Origin: Mycobacterium rhizamassiliense
GTDB lineage: Bacteria; Actinomycetota; Actinomycetes; Mycobacteriales; Mycobacteriaceae
Reading direction: 5' to 3'
Assembly (NCBI RefSeq): GCF_900157375.1
Contig: NZ_LT721901.1
Span: 2,652,315-2,716,314, forward strand
Length of the DNA stretch: 64,000 nt
In this document: positions 8,972 through 18,510 of the stretch, piece after piece
Layout of the letters: every line of letters begins with the position of its first letter
How positions within the stretch are numbered: position 1 is the first letter of the stretch
Translations under genes and position numbers: made by a program
The notes under the pieces: generated by a model
The model's database searches: none
Told to the model about the DNA's origin: nothing
What the model saw: the letters and a program-made list of their open reading frames with translations, nothing else

Positions 8972-10329
8972 TGACCAGACTGCGACAAGCCCGCACGGTG
9001 TTGGCCACCACGCTCATCCTGGTGCTCGTCGCCGGGGTGTTCGTCGCCATGCGAGCCGCCGAGCGCACCGCCCGAACGCTGGTGGTCGCCTACTTCGACA
9101 ACAGCAACGGTCTGTTCGCCGGAGACGACGTGCGCATCCGGGGCGTGCCAGTGGGCAAAGTCCTCAAGATTGAACCGCAGCCCCTGAGGTCCAAGATTTC
9201 GTTCTGGTTCGATCCCAAGTACAAAGTCCCCGCCAATGCCGAGGCCGCGATCTTGTCCCCGCAGCTGGTGACGGGCCGGGCTATCCAGCTGACGCCGCCC
9301 TACACCGGCGGTCCCACCATGCAAATGGGCGCGGTCATCCCACAAAACCGCACCGCGGTACCGGTCGAATGGGACGACATACGGACGCAACTCGAGCGGC
9401 TAACCACATTGCTGCAGCCGAGTCAGCCGGGCGGTGTGAGCACATTGGGCGCCTTAATCAACACCGCCGCCGACAACCTGCGGGGACAAGGCGCCACGAT
9501 ACGCGACACCGTCATCAAGCTGTCGGAGACGGTCTCTGCGCTCGGCGATCACAGCAACGACATCTTCTCCACCCTGAAAAATCTGTCGACACTGGTGTCG
9601 GCGTTGCACGACAGCGCGGATCTGCTCGAGCACCTGAACCGTAACCTGGCCACGGTGTCGGGGCTGCTGGCCGATGACCCGAACAAAGTCGGCGAGGCGG
9701 TCGAGGACCTAAACGCTGTGGTCGGTGACGTGCAGAGCTTCGTCGCAGATAACTCGGAGACGCTGGGCACCACGTCGGACAAGTTGACGTCGATCAGCAA
9801 GGCGGTGGTCGACAGCCTTGACGACATCAAACAAACGCTGCACATCTTGCCGACGGCAGCTGTGAACTTCAGCAACATATTCGAGCCGTCCAACGGGGCG
9901 CTGACCGGGGTACTAGCGGGCGCTAACATGGCCAACCCCATCGCTTTCCTGTGTGGTGCCATCCAGGCCGCTTCCCGGTTGGGGGGCGAGCAAGCAGCGA
10001 AACTGTGTGTGCAATACCTGGCGCCGATCGTGAAGAACCGCCAGTACAACTTCGCCCCGCTGGGGGAGAACCTTTTCGTCGGCGCACAGGCCAGGCCGAA
10101 TGAGGTCACCTACAGCGAGGACTGGATGCGGCCCGACTACGTTCCGCCGGCCGCCGATACGCCGCCAGCCCCCGGGGCCGCACCTGGCCAGCCCCCGGCG
10201 CCCCCGCCAGGTGCAGCACTAGCCGCCGACGCACCCGCCCCGGATGCTCCGCCGGCGTCTCCGACGGTCGCCACCAACCCCGCGGCCGGCCTGTCCGGCA
10301 TGATGATGCCGCCGGGAGGTGGCTCGTGA
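8971..10329 (+). CDS. mceD: Mce protein D
   Basis: A 452-residue Mce subunit. The ATG at 8971 shares one base with the mceC stop; GTG 8968 is also possible. The N-terminal anchor covers about residues 12-32 and is followed by the MCE domain (NSNGLFAGDDVRIRGVPVG), the helical tunnel region and a very proline/alanine-rich tail ending GLSGMMMPPGGGS. The two cysteines in FLCGAIQ and KLCVQYL are spaced as in other MceD proteins. The mceE start lies inside its last codons, indicating translational coupling. Confidence 0.92.
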   Translation: MTRLRQARTVLATTLILVLVAGVFVAMRAAERTARTLVVAYFDNSNGLFAGDDVRIRGVPVGKVLKIEPQPLRSKISFWFDPKYKVPANAEAAILSPQLVTGRAIQLTPPYTGGPTMQMGAVIPQNRTAVPVEWDDIRTQLERLTTLLQPSQPGGVSTLGALINTAADNLRGQGATIRDTVIKLSETVSALGDHSNDIFSTLKNLSTLVSALHDSADLLEHLNRNLATVSGLLADDPNKVGEAVEDLNAVVGDVQSFVADNSETLGTTSDKLTSISKAVVDSLDDIKQTLHILPTAAVNFSNIFEPSNGALTGVLAGANMANPIAFLCGAIQAASRLGGEQAAKLCVQYLAPIVKNRQYNFAPLGENLFVGAQARPNEVTYSEDWMRPDYVPPAADTPPAPGAAPGQPPAPPPGAALAADAPAPDAPPASPTVATNPAAGLSGMMMPPGGGS

Positions 10330-11480
10330 GGCACGGCCGTTGGCGCCGCGCAGCGGCGAGCCTGGGCATGGTGGTCCTGGCCGGGGTATCTGGCTGCGGT
10401 TGGCACGGGCTGAATTCGCTGCCGCTGCCTGGCACGCAGGGCAACGGTCCGGGCTCCTTCGTGATCCAGGCCCAGATGCCCAACGTCAACAACATCCAGC
10501 CCAACGCGCGGGTGCGAGTCGCAGACGTCATTGTCGGCCACGTCACGAAAATCGAGCTCCAGGGTTGGCACGCGGTCGTGTCCATGCGCCTTAACGGCGA
10601 CGTCGACCTACCGGCCAATGCCACCGTCAAGATCGGGCAGACGACCATATTGGGTTCATTACATATCGAGCTGGCGCCCCCGAGGAACGAACCACCGCAC
10701 GGAAGGCTTCGCGAAGGCTCCGTCATTTCGTTGTCCCACGCGGGTTCCTTCCCGACCCCTGAGCAGACGTTGGCGGCGCTGTCGTTGGTGCTCAACGGCG
10801 GTGGATTGGGCCAAGTAGGGGACATTACCGAGGCGCTGAGCACCGCGTTTCGCGGTCGCGAGCAAGACTTGCGAAGCCTGATCGAACAACTGGACAAGTT
10901 CGCTGCGAACCTCAACGACCAGACCGATGACATCATCGCCAGCACCGAGAGCCTGAACCACCTGACCGGGAAGTTCGCCGAGCAGCAACCCGTCTTGGAC
11001 CGTGCGGTTAAGACCATCCCCGAGGCGCTTGCGGTGCTCAACAACGAGCGGGACACCCTCATCGAGGCGGCCGACCAGCTGGGCAAGTTCAGCGCCTTGG
11101 CCGCCGACACCGTCATCAAAACCAAAGAAAACCTCGTCAAAGAGCTGAACGCCGTCGGACCGGTGCTGGAGTCGCTGGCCAACGCCGGTCCGAGCTTGAC
11201 CCGCGCGCTCAGCATTATTCCCACCTATCCGTTCCCCAACGAAACCATCGAAAAATGGCAGCGGGGTGACTACGCCAACCTGACTGCGATCATCGACCTC
11301 ACCCTGAGCCGCATCGACCAAGGACTCTTCACCGGCACGCGGTGGGAATGCCATTTGACCCAGCTGGAGCTGCAGTGGGGCCGGACTATCGGTCAGTTCC
11401 CCAGCCCGTGCACCGGAGGCTACCGGAATACGCCTGGCAATCCGCTGACTGCCGCTTACCACTGGGATCAGGGGCCATAA
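10326..11480 (+). CDS. mceE: Mce protein E, lipoprotein
   Basis: A 384-residue Mce subunit that is a predicted lipoprotein: a basic start (MRHGRWRR), a hydrophobic core and the lipobox LAGVSGC with Cys24 as lipidation site. This matches the LprK/LprM-type E subunits of mycobacterial mce operons. The MCE domain follows (about 45-125), then a helical region and a short C-terminus lacking a long proline tail. Starts at GTG overlapping the mceD stop and ends one base before mceF. The lipid anchor replaces the transmembrane helix used by the other subunits. Confidence 0.93.
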   Translation: MRHGRWRRAAASLGMVVLAGVSGCGWHGLNSLPLPGTQGNGPGSFVIQAQMPNVNNIQPNARVRVADVIVGHVTKIELQGWHAVVSMRLNGDVDLPANATVKIGQTTILGSLHIELAPPRNEPPHGRLREGSVISLSHAGSFPTPEQTLAALSLVLNGGGLGQVGDITEALSTAFRGREQDLRSLIEQLDKFAANLNDQTDDIIASTESLNHLTGKFAEQQPVLDRAVKTIPEALAVLNNERDTLIEAADQLGKFSALAADTVIKTKENLVKELNAVGPVLESLANAGPSLTRALSIIPTYPFPNETIEKWQRGDYANLTAIIDLTLSRIDQGLFTGTRWECHLTQLELQWGRTIGQFPSPCTGGYRNTPGNPLTAAYHWDQGP

Positions 11481-11481
11481 C

Positions 11482-12945
11482 GTGTATTTGAGCCGCCAAG
11501 CGAGGATCCAACTTGCCATCTTCACGGTGGTCGCGCTTGCCGCGTCCGCGGTAATGGTCCTGCACTACATGAAGTTGCCCGCCGCCCTGTTCGGTGTCGG
11601 CCGCTACACGGTGACGGTCGAGTTGGCGCGAACCGGCGGGCTGTACAACAGCAGCAACGTCACCTATCGGGGCGCCGAAGTCGGCCGGGTGCAATCGCTG
11701 CACCTGACTGCCACCGGTGCGGCGGCCGTGTTGTCGCTGAAATCTGGCATCGACATCCCGTCGGATCTCAAGGTCGAGGTACACAGCCAATCGGCGGTCG
11801 GGGAGCAGTACGTCGCGTTACTTCCGCGAAGCGAAACCTCGCCGCCGCTGAAAAACGGTGATGTGATCCCAATAAAAGACACCTCGGTGCCCCCCGACAT
11901 CAATTCCCTGATCGACGCCCTCAACACCGGCCTGCGGGCGGTGCCGCGCGACAACCTCAAAACCGTCGTCGACGAGTCCTACACCGCAGTGGGTGGGCTC
12001 GGCCCGGAACTGTCCAGGATCGTCAAGGGCTCCACCGATCTGTCGATCGATGCACGCCGAAATCTGGATCCGCTGTTGGCGCTGATCGACCAGGCAGGCC
12101 CGGTGCTGGATTCGCAGACCGACACTTCCGATGCGATTCAGGGGTGGGCGGCACACCTGGCCACGGTGACCCATGAACTGCAGACCCACGACGAAGCTGT
12201 CGCCGGCATCCTGGACAACGCTGGCCCCGCGGCTGCCCAGGGGCAGAAGCTGGTCGAGCGGTTACAACCCACCTTGCCTATCCTGCTGGCCAATCTTGTC
12301 AGCGTCAGCCAGGTCGCGCTCACCTACCAAAGCGACCTCGAACAGACGCTCGTCTTGGTGCCCCAGCTCATCTCCGACGAATCGGCCGGCCTGGTGGCAA
12401 ACGCGAACACTAAGCAGGCATACCGGGGTCAATACCTGAGCTTCAACCTCAACCTCAACCTCCCGCCTCCGTGCACCACTGGGTTTCTGCCAGCGCAACA
12501 GATGCGGAATCCCACGCTCGAGGACTACCCGGAACGCCCGGCCGGCGACCTGTACTGCAGGATCCCGCAGGACTCACCGATGATCGAGGTGCGCGGTGCG
12601 CGCAACATCCCGTGCGAAACGGTGCCTGGCAAGCGCGCACCCACCGTGAAGTTGTGCGAGAGCGGCGAGCAGTATGTGCCGCTCAACGACGGCTACAACT
12701 GGAAAGGCGACCCCAACGCGACACTGTCCGGAGGGGACATCCCGCAGTTGCCGCCTGGGACGCCACCGGCAGCCGGTTCGCCGGGGCCGGCGCCGCCCCC
12801 GATCGCTGCAGCCCAATACGACCCGGCAACCGGTACCTACATCGGACCCGACGGGCGTCAGTACACCCAATCCGACCTTGCCCAAACCGCCCCGAAAAAG
12901 GACAAGACATGGCAAACAATGCTGCTGCCACCACCGGGCCGCTGA
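11482..12945 (+). CDS. mceF: Mce protein F
   Basis: The last Mce subunit, 487 residues, starting with GTG one base after mceE. It has an N-terminal anchor (about 9-29), an MCE domain (TGGLYNSSNVTYRGAEVG), the helical tunnel region, and a cysteine-containing C-terminal part (PPCTTG, DLYCRI, IPCETV, KLCESG). A proline-rich linker leads into a YDPATGTYIGPDGRQYTQ segment seen in many MceF proteins. All six Mce subunits are intact, so the importer is probably functional. Confidence 0.92.
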   Translation: MYLSRQARIQLAIFTVVALAASAVMVLHYMKLPAALFGVGRYTVTVELARTGGLYNSSNVTYRGAEVGRVQSLHLTATGAAAVLSLKSGIDIPSDLKVEVHSQSAVGEQYVALLPRSETSPPLKNGDVIPIKDTSVPPDINSLIDALNTGLRAVPRDNLKTVVDESYTAVGGLGPELSRIVKGSTDLSIDARRNLDPLLALIDQAGPVLDSQTDTSDAIQGWAAHLATVTHELQTHDEAVAGILDNAGPAAAQGQKLVERLQPTLPILLANLVSVSQVALTYQSDLEQTLVLVPQLISDESAGLVANANTKQAYRGQYLSFNLNLNLPPPCTTGFLPAQQMRNPTLEDYPERPAGDLYCRIPQDSPMIEVRGARNIPCETVPGKRAPTVKLCESGEQYVPLNDGYNWKGDPNATLSGGDIPQLPPGTPPAAGSPGPAPPPIAAAQYDPATGTYIGPDGRQYTQSDLAQTAPKKDKTWQTMLLPPPGR

Positions 12946-12991
12946 CAGCAATCGCGCACAGACGTACTAACCAAGATAGATGGAGGACGGC

Positions 12992-13633
12992 ATGCAAGTA
13001 GCGGCTGATTCAGGACTGCGCCCGGGCGACGACCCGGTGGATGAAGACGACGACACGCTGAATGAACAGGACAGTCCCGCTGGGGACGGCGACCCCCCTG
13101 AGGCTGCCGACGACGTAGACCGCGCGCCGGCGGCCCGGTCCAGAAAACGGGTGTCGGGGCAGCGGTGGGCGACGTTGCTCGGTGTGGTGCTCGTCGTTGC
13201 GTTGTCGGCGTTGCTGGGATGGTTGGGATTTCGTGTTCACCACGCGCAGCACGAGCAGGCTCAGCGAAGTCAATTTCTTCAGGCGGCCAGGCAGGGCGCA
13301 CTGAACTTGACGACCATCGGCTGGCAGCGCGCCGAGGCTGATGTGCGCCGGATCTTGGACGGGGCGACGGGCGAGTTCTATGACGATTTCGACAAGCGGT
13401 CGAAGGCGTTCATCGAGGTGCTCAAGCAGGCCAAGGCGACGACGGTCGGCACGATCACCGATGCTGGGCTTGAGTCGGAGACCGCCGACACAGCTCAGGC
13501 GCTGGTGGCTGTGTCGGTGCAAACGTCGAATGCTGGTGAACCCGAACAAGTTCCGCGTGCCTGGCGAATGCGTATCTACGTGCAAAAAGTCGGCGGTCAG
13601 GTCAAGGTTTCTAACGTTGGGTTCGTGCCGTGA
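12992..13633 (+). CDS. Mce-associated membrane protein 1
   Basis: A 213-residue protein with an acidic, disordered N-terminus (about 1-45), one membrane helix (about 60-80) and a periplasmic domain of the SnoaL/NTF2-like type common in Mce-associated (Mam) proteins. I prefer ATG 12992 because GGAGGA lies just upstream; ATG 12980 would remove that spacing. It follows mceF after 46 bases and its stop overlaps the next gene. Mam proteins are thought to stabilise Mce transporters; that role here is by family and position. Confidence 0.85.
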   Translation: MQVAADSGLRPGDDPVDEDDDTLNEQDSPAGDGDPPEAADDVDRAPAARSRKRVSGQRWATLLGVVLVVALSALLGWLGFRVHHAQHEQAQRSQFLQAARQGALNLTTIGWQRAEADVRRILDGATGEFYDDFDKRSKAFIEVLKQAKATTVGTITDAGLESETADTAQALVAVSVQTSNAGEPEQVPRAWRMRIYVQKVGGQVKVSNVGFVP

Positions 13634-14355
13634 TCCGGCTCAAGTCGCGCCAGGCCAGCGACCACAAGGATAGCGATGCCGCCGCGGAAACCCTTGCTGG
13701 GGCAGTGCCCACAGCGGTAGCCGAGGACCTGACCGCTGACGATGAGATCGCCGAGGACGTGACCAAAGTCGGCGAGGCGCTGTCCCTGGAGGTCGATGCG
13801 CCCGACGGCGAAACGGCCACAGTGATCGATGAGCCCGACTGTGATGAGCCCCTGGCGAAAGGGCGGCGTCGCATCAGTTGGTCGCGGGTGGTTGCCTACG
13901 GGATACTGCCCGGGCTGGCCATGCTGCTGGCATGTGCCGCGGGCTATGTGAAATGGCAGGAGGCCTCGGTCCGGGGCGCGCAGGCGGCCCGTGCGGAATC
14001 CGTGCGGGCCGCTACCGATGGCACCATCGCGTTGCTGTCCTACCGCCCCGACACCGTGCAGAAAGATCTTGAGGCCGCGCGGGCCCGACTGACGGGTACA
14101 TTCCTCAACGCCTACACACAGTTGACCCACGATGTGGTGATCCCTGGAGCAAAGCAAAAGCAGATCTCGGCCGTAGCGACTGTCCCAGGCGCCGCATCGA
14201 CGTCGGCGACCGCCAGCCATGCCGTTGTGCTGCTGTTTGTGAACCAGACGATCATCGTCGGCCAAGACGCGCCCACCAACTCCGCATCCAGCGTTCGGGT
14301 CACCCTCGACAAGATCAACGGGCATTGGCTGATCTCTCAATTCGACCCGGTCTGA
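13630..14355 (+). CDS. Mce-associated membrane protein 2
   Basis: A 241-residue paralogue of the preceding Mam protein: a long acidic N-terminus, one membrane helix (about 86-106) and an extracytoplasmic domain ending in the typical NGHWLISQFDPV. It starts with GTG overlapping the previous stop (GTGA), so the two are coupled and presumably form a pair, as in other mycobacterial mce loci. Function beyond assisting Mce transport is unknown. Confidence 0.85.
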   Translation: MIRLKSRQASDHKDSDAAAETLAGAVPTAVAEDLTADDEIAEDVTKVGEALSLEVDAPDGETATVIDEPDCDEPLAKGRRRISWSRVVAYGILPGLAMLLACAAGYVKWQEASVRGAQAARAESVRAATDGTIALLSYRPDTVQKDLEAARARLTGTFLNAYTQLTHDVVIPGAKQKQISAVATVPGAASTSATASHAVVLLFVNQTIIVGQDAPTNSASSVRVTLDKINGHWLISQFDPV

Positions 14356-14363
14356 TCACGACG

Positions 14364-14759
14364 ATGCCGCGATCCGCCGTTGGTCACATGCTGGAAAAGC
14401 CGCTCACAACAATGTTCTTCACGTGTGCGGGGTTATTTGGTGTTGCGGCAGTGGCGGTGACACCCAATGCGCATGCCGATGTGGTGGCCTATCTGCTGAA
14501 TGTGACGGTGCGGCCCGGCTATAACTTCGCCAACGCCGACGCGGCGTTGAGCTACGGACACGGCATCTGCGACAAGGTATCGCAGGGTCGCAGCTACGCC
14601 GGTGTGATGGGCGATGTGATGGCCGACTTCGACACCTCCGACGAATACCAGGCCTCGTACCTGATCAATCAGGCCGTCAACGAACTTTGTCCCGCCTTGA
14701 TCTGGCAGCTGCGCAACTCCGCAGCGCACTACCGGCCACCGGCCCCTGCCGGCGCCTGA
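14364..14759 (+). CDS. DUF732-type secreted protein
   Basis: A 131-residue exported protein. The signal peptide is clear (hydrophobic core TMFFTCAGLFGVAAVAV, cleavage after NAHA); ATG 14364 or ATG 14388 could be the start. The mature part has the small DUF732 pattern with two cysteines (HGICDKV and ELCPALI) and the SYAGVMGDVM turn. It sits 8 bases after the Mam pair. A protein of this size and type occupies the equivalent place after the M. tuberculosis mce3 genes. Biochemical role unknown. Confidence 0.8.
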   Translation: MPRSAVGHMLEKPLTTMFFTCAGLFGVAAVAVTPNAHADVVAYLLNVTVRPGYNFANADAALSYGHGICDKVSQGRSYAGVMGDVMADFDTSDEYQASYLINQAVNELCPALIWQLRNSAAHYRPPAPAGA

Positions 14760-14775
14760 CGGAAGGGAAACCAAC

Positions 14776-15465
14776 ATGCAGCATCGAACGTTGACCTCGC
14801 CTGCGCTGGTGGTCGCCGTCGGCGCCCTGCTGGGTATGCCCGCCGCACATGCTGATGGCGACAACAACACGCTCGTACCGAACAACAAACGACTCAACGA
14901 CGGCGTGGTCGCCAACGTCTTCACGATGCAGCATCAGGCAGGCTGCACCAACGACGTCAAAATCAACCCACAGCTGCAACTGGCCGCCCAACGGCACACC
15001 CACGATGTGCTGAACAACCGAAACCTCGACGCTGATATCGGTTCTGACGGGTCCACGCCACAAGACCGCGCCAGTGCCACCGGCTTTCGCGGCAAGGTGG
15101 CCGAAACCGTGGCCATCAATCCGGCCTTGGCGATCAGCGGCGTCGAGTTGATCAACCAGTGGTACTACAACCCCGCCGACTTCGCGATCATGTCCGACTG
15201 CGCCAACACCCAAGTCGGGGTGTGGTCAGAGAACAGCCTCGATCGCACCGTCGTGGTCGCCGTTTACGGACAGCCCGACCAACCCGCCCAGAGACCACCG
15301 AAGATACCGCCGACCGGACCTCCGCCCGTGGTGTCCATGCAGGAAAACATCCCCCTCGATCCCAGCCCCGACTACGACGCCAGCGACGAAGTCGAATTCG
15401 GCATCAAATGGCTCCCGTGGATCCTGCGCGGCGTCTACCCACCTCCCGCCATGCCACCGCAGTAG
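14776..15465 (+). CDS. Secreted CAP-domain (SCP/PR1-like) protein
   Basis: A 229-residue protein with an N-terminal signal peptide (cleavage after MPAAHA) and a CAP/SCP-like domain at about 40-165: an INPQLQLAAQRHTHDVLN helix, the NPADFAIMSDCANTQVGVW strand region and a final VVVAVYGQ. One pair of cysteines (GCTND and SDCAN) may form a disulfide. A proline-rich tail follows. A good GGAAGGG ribosome site precedes the ATG. It is the last gene of the mce transcription unit. CAP proteins often bind lipids or sterols, which would fit, but this is inference. Confidence 0.75.
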   Translation: MQHRTLTSPALVVAVGALLGMPAAHADGDNNTLVPNNKRLNDGVVANVFTMQHQAGCTNDVKINPQLQLAAQRHTHDVLNNRNLDADIGSDGSTPQDRASATGFRGKVAETVAINPALAISGVELINQWYYNPADFAIMSDCANTQVGVWSENSLDRTVVVAVYGQPDQPAQRPPKIPPTGPPPVVSMQENIPLDPSPDYDASDEVEFGIKWLPWILRGVYPPPAMPPQ

Positions 15466-15471
15466 CCAACC

Positions 15472-15493
15472 GTCAGCTCGCGCCGGCGCTGAC
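15472..15493 (+). terminator. Possible terminator after mce operon
   Basis: GTCAGC and GCTGAC pair across a 10-base G/C-rich loop (which itself can pair), a few bases after the stop of the CAP-domain gene. There is no T-run, as is common for mycobacterial terminators. Confidence 0.4.
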
Positions 15494-16229
15494 AAGCGTG
15501 GTCTCACAGCTAAAAGGGCTGCGTTCCGGCATAGCTGGTGGTATGACGCGAATGTCGGCCGCAGGCCGGTGGCCGCCGTGGTCGCTCACCAGGACGTGGG
15601 CCTCACCACCGGTCTTTCTTTGAAGTGACCATTAATATGATCGGTCCTTGTTGTCGACTTCCCAATAGTCGTCTAGCCGAGAGCGTTGTGGACTTCCAAT
15701 TGAGCATCGACGCGACGCTGTTCGGGCCGTAGCATGGCTGCGGCCTGCGCTGTCGGGGATTTCCCAATCGATTATCCTGTGACTGTTGGCAAGTCATCAA
15801 TGCGCCCTCTGCGTCACGGCGCCCCACGCCGGGTATCGTGCCACTTTCCACCGTACGACTATTTGGGCGCGGAACCGGAACGGCAGTCTCCTCTGATACC
15901 ACGGTATGACCGCCGCGGCTACACGGAGTCCACCACTATGCGCGCATCCGCCCGGTCGTTTCAGCGCCGACATTGGTTCGATTGCGGGGCAATTAGGGTG
16001 GGCACGCTTGGCCAGAGCCACGGGATCGGAGTATGTCTCGCGGAGCGGGGGCGGCGCGTGGCGTAGCCATGAGGAGAACGCAAGGACCCTCCCGGTTACC
16101 GTTCAACGGTTCGAAGAGCCGGCTTGCGTAGCATGCGCTTGGCACGCGCAGGCCAACTTTGGCGCACGCGGTCCGACTCCTGTCATCGTTCGCGTCCCAT
16201 ACTCGGCTTTGGGCAGAACAGGAGCGGTC
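15494..16229. other. Intergenic region, no gene seen
   Basis: About 735 bases between the mce operon and the ferredoxin gene. Open frames are short or arginine-rich and lack plausible starts. A TAATATGATCGGTCC stretch near 15634 loosely resembles the GntR palindrome found later but is too degenerate to call. The A/T-richer composition around 15620-15800 suggests non-coding or decayed DNA. Confidence 0.4.
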
Positions 16230-16424
16230 ATGCGTGTCACCGTCGATTACGATCTGTGCGCTGGGCATGGCCAGTGCCTGTTAGCTGCGCCCGACGTCTT
16301 CGATTTGCCGGATGGGTCCGAGCAGGTCGTCATTCTCGATCGGGATCCACCCCAAAGCGAGTACGAAGCCGTCGTGCGTGCCGCGGCGATGTGCCCAGCG
16401 CAGGCGCTGCGCGTCGTCAACTGA
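16230..16424 (+). CDS. Small 3Fe-4S ferredoxin
   Basis: A 64-residue soluble ferredoxin with the P450-partner pattern Cys10-AGHGQ-Cys16 and a CP motif at Cys55. Three cysteines with His at the variable central position are typical of [3Fe-4S] ferredoxins that pass electrons to mycobacterial P450s. ATG 16230 is chosen because GGAGC lies just upstream and the family starts at this point; the longer upstream frame is not credible. No P450 is adjacent now: the nearest is at 20234, beyond a two-component pair and an insertion sequence. Confidence 0.9.
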   Translation: MRVTVDYDLCAGHGQCLLAAPDVFDLPDGSEQVVILDRDPPQSEYEAVVRAAAMCPAQALRVVN

Positions 16425-16433
16425 TGCCGACCG

Positions 16434-17102
16434 TCAGCGTGGTCCTTCGGCGGCGTCGTCGAGTAGACCGTACCGTCCGGCGAGCGCGGCGGCTTTGATC
16501 CTGTTGGCTGCACCGAGTTTGTGCAACAACGAGGCAACCATTCGCTTGGCGGTTCGCTCCGAAACCAGCATCGTGGTGGCAATATCAGCGGTCTCTATAC
16601 CCGTTGACAACAGCACCCACAGCTTGAGGTCCGCTGGCGTCAACGAGTCGAGCACATCTGTTGACGGCTTGCGTGAGCTGGACAGCAGCGTGTCGAGCAG
16701 GGCCGGGTCGATCACTCGCAGGCCCGCGGCGATGGTGGACAGCGGACCGGCGAGCGCCTCGGGACGTACGGTCTTCGACAGAAACCCGTCTGCGCCGGCA
16801 CGCAGCGCTTCCTCGGCCAGCTGCGGATCAGCCGTGCCCGACAACGCCAGGATCCGGGTCCTCGGGTGACGCGCCTTGATGTGGCGGATCGCGGCCACAC
16901 CGCCCAGCGGCGGCATGGAGAGGTCGACAATCGCCAGATCGGCATCACACGACGAGGCGAGTTCTGCGGCCTCCTCGACGAACGTCGTGCGGCCACCGAT
17001 GATGAACTGCTCACCCCAGTCGCGGGTCAGCAGGAGTTGCAATCCCTCCGCGAAGAGTTCGTGATCGTCGACAATCACAACGACATAGGGCTTCCGACTC
17101 AC
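16434..17102 (-). CDS. NarL-type response regulator
   Basis: A 222-residue regulator. The receiver domain (about 6-120) has the acidic pair DD12-13, phosphoacceptor Asp60 (AIVDLSMPP), the Ser/Thr switch position near 88 and Lys110. The C-terminal helix-turn-helix (about 155-215) reads LTPADLKLWVLLSTG and TADIATTMLVSERTAKRMV, a LuxR/GerE-type domain though somewhat divergent. I use GTG 17102 because the longer frame only adds low-complexity residues. It is divergent from a sensor kinase whose start is about 80 bases away, so they form a likely signalling pair. Confidence 0.85.
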   Translation of the reverse strand: MSRKPYVVVIVDDHELFAEGLQLLLTRDWGEQFIIGGRTTFVEEAAELASSCDADLAIVDLSMPPLGGVAAIRHIKARHPRTRILALSGTADPQLAEEALRAGADGFLSKTVRPEALAGPLSTIAAGLRVIDPALLDTLLSSSRKPSTDVLDSLTPADLKLWVLLSTGIETADIATTMLVSERTAKRMVASLLHKLGAANRIKAAALAGRYGLLDDAAEGPR

Positions 17103-17181
17103 CCGCCGATGGTAATGCGCGTGTGAGGGATCGTCGTCGAATTTCCCGACCCGGCCTCCGGCGGTGTCTAGGCTCAGGCGC

Positions 17182-18480
17182 GTGAACAGCTCGCGGGAGC
17201 TCCGATCTCTGGTGATGCCCCCTGGTGACGGGTACGGGCTGGCCCGCGTCGTGGTTGCCGTCCGGGTCGCGGTCGTGGTATCGATCGTCGTGCTGGTAGC
17301 GATCGGCCCGGAGTGGATGCGCCGGCACACACTGATGCTCGCCGTCGTCTTGACCGCCGCACTGGCCTACGCGGCGGTACTCATGGCCCACCCACGCTTC
17401 GAGGTGCGCCGCACGCGTTATGCGTGGCTGGTCTCGGCGTTGGACGCAACGCTCACGCTGTCCCTCATCGGACAGACGGGCGGTGCGTCCAGTCCGGTTG
17501 TCTCGGTGCTCGCACTAGTGGTCATCGCCTCGGCGGCGCGGCTGACGTTCACCGAATCCCTGTTGCTGGCCGTGTTCGTGGGTATCGGCTACCTGGTAGT
17601 GGTGTTGATGTCCGGGCACCAGGACGACACTGCCCTGTCACCGCCAGTACAGGGACTCTGGTGGGCGCTGTACGTGGTGTTCGTCGCGGTGCTCGGTGGC
17701 AGCCTATCGGTCCTGGTCGACCGTGAACACCGGTCCCGGGTGCGCGCCCTGGTGGAGGCCGAGGCAGAACACGCCGCCGCCGAGGAGGAACGCGACCTGC
17801 GAGCTCGCCTGCTGCGCTCCTATGAGGCGCAGCAGGAGGGACTTCAGGTGCTGCTCCACGAGTTCCGTACTCCGGTGGCCTCGCTCGAGGCGCTTGCCGC
17901 CGCCCTCACGGACTCGGCTCCGATGGCAACCGCGGACCGCGACTCGGCGATCCAACTCGCGGGCCGGCACACGCGCCACCTGTCGGACATGCTCGACGCG
18001 TTGTCAGATGTCAACCTCAGCCGGCGGCCCGCGTTCTCGTCCGGTCGCCTGCGTCGGATCGATCTGGCCGACTTGATCTCCGAAGCCGGCGACGCGGCCG
18101 GCCTGCTCCCAACCCGCCTGCGGGTGTCGACGACAGGCGACGTCTCCGCCATCCAGGTGGACGCGCAGGGGCTGCGCCGGGTGCTGACCAATCTGCTGGA
18201 GAACGCCGCACGGCACGGCCGCGGGCGACCCATCGACGTGATCTGCGAACGCAGCGATGATCATCTGAGCGTCTCGGTTCTCGACCGCGGGCCCGGGGTA
18301 TCGCAAGAGAGTCTGGGCGAGTTGACCGCCAAGTTCGTCAGCCTGTCGGATCGGCGTGGCACCGCTGGACTAGGGCTGTGGATCGTGCAGCAGATCGTCG
18401 ACGCGCTCGGCGGGACGCTGCAGTTCTCCGCCCGTGACGGCGGTGGCCTAACCGCCTCGTTCACCGTTCACGTCAGCTGA
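17182..18480 (+). CDS. Membrane sensor histidine kinase
   Basis: About 432 residues with roughly five or six membrane segments in the first 180, a cytoplasmic coiled coil (EAEAEHAAAEEERDLRARL), a HisKA domain with phosphorylatable His in HEFRTPVASLE (about residue 226), and an ATPase domain with N box (NLLENAARHG), G1 (DRGPGVS) and G2 (GLGLWIV). GTG 17182 is preferred; GTG 17164 would add six residues. The sensor part is purely membrane-embedded, suggesting a lipid or envelope signal. Its neighbour is a NarL-type regulator, an unusual partner for a HEFRTP-type kinase. Confidence 0.85.
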   Translation: MNSSRELRSLVMPPGDGYGLARVVVAVRVAVVVSIVVLVAIGPEWMRRHTLMLAVVLTAALAYAAVLMAHPRFEVRRTRYAWLVSALDATLTLSLIGQTGGASSPVVSVLALVVIASAARLTFTESLLLAVFVGIGYLVVVLMSGHQDDTALSPPVQGLWWALYVVFVAVLGGSLSVLVDREHRSRVRALVEAEAEHAAAEEERDLRARLLRSYEAQQEGLQVLLHEFRTPVASLEALAAALTDSAPMATADRDSAIQLAGRHTRHLSDMLDALSDVNLSRRPAFSSGRLRRIDLADLISEAGDAAGLLPTRLRVSTTGDVSAIQVDAQGLRRVLTNLLENAARHGRGRPIDVICERSDDHLSVSVLDRGPGVSQESLGELTAKFVSLSDRRGTAGLGLWIVQQIVDALGGTLQFSARDGGGLTASFTVHVS

Positions 18481-18510
18481 CGGGCCACGCGCTCAGCAGA
18501 GTGGCACGCA

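Noticed and set aside
10106..11224. Leftward frame of 372 codons inside mceE
   Set aside because: Serine/arginine-rich antisense shadow of a clear Mce gene.
15626..15648. GACC...GGTCC sequence resembling the GntR palindrome
   Set aside because: Spacing and bases do not match the TGGTCAGACCA core closely enough.
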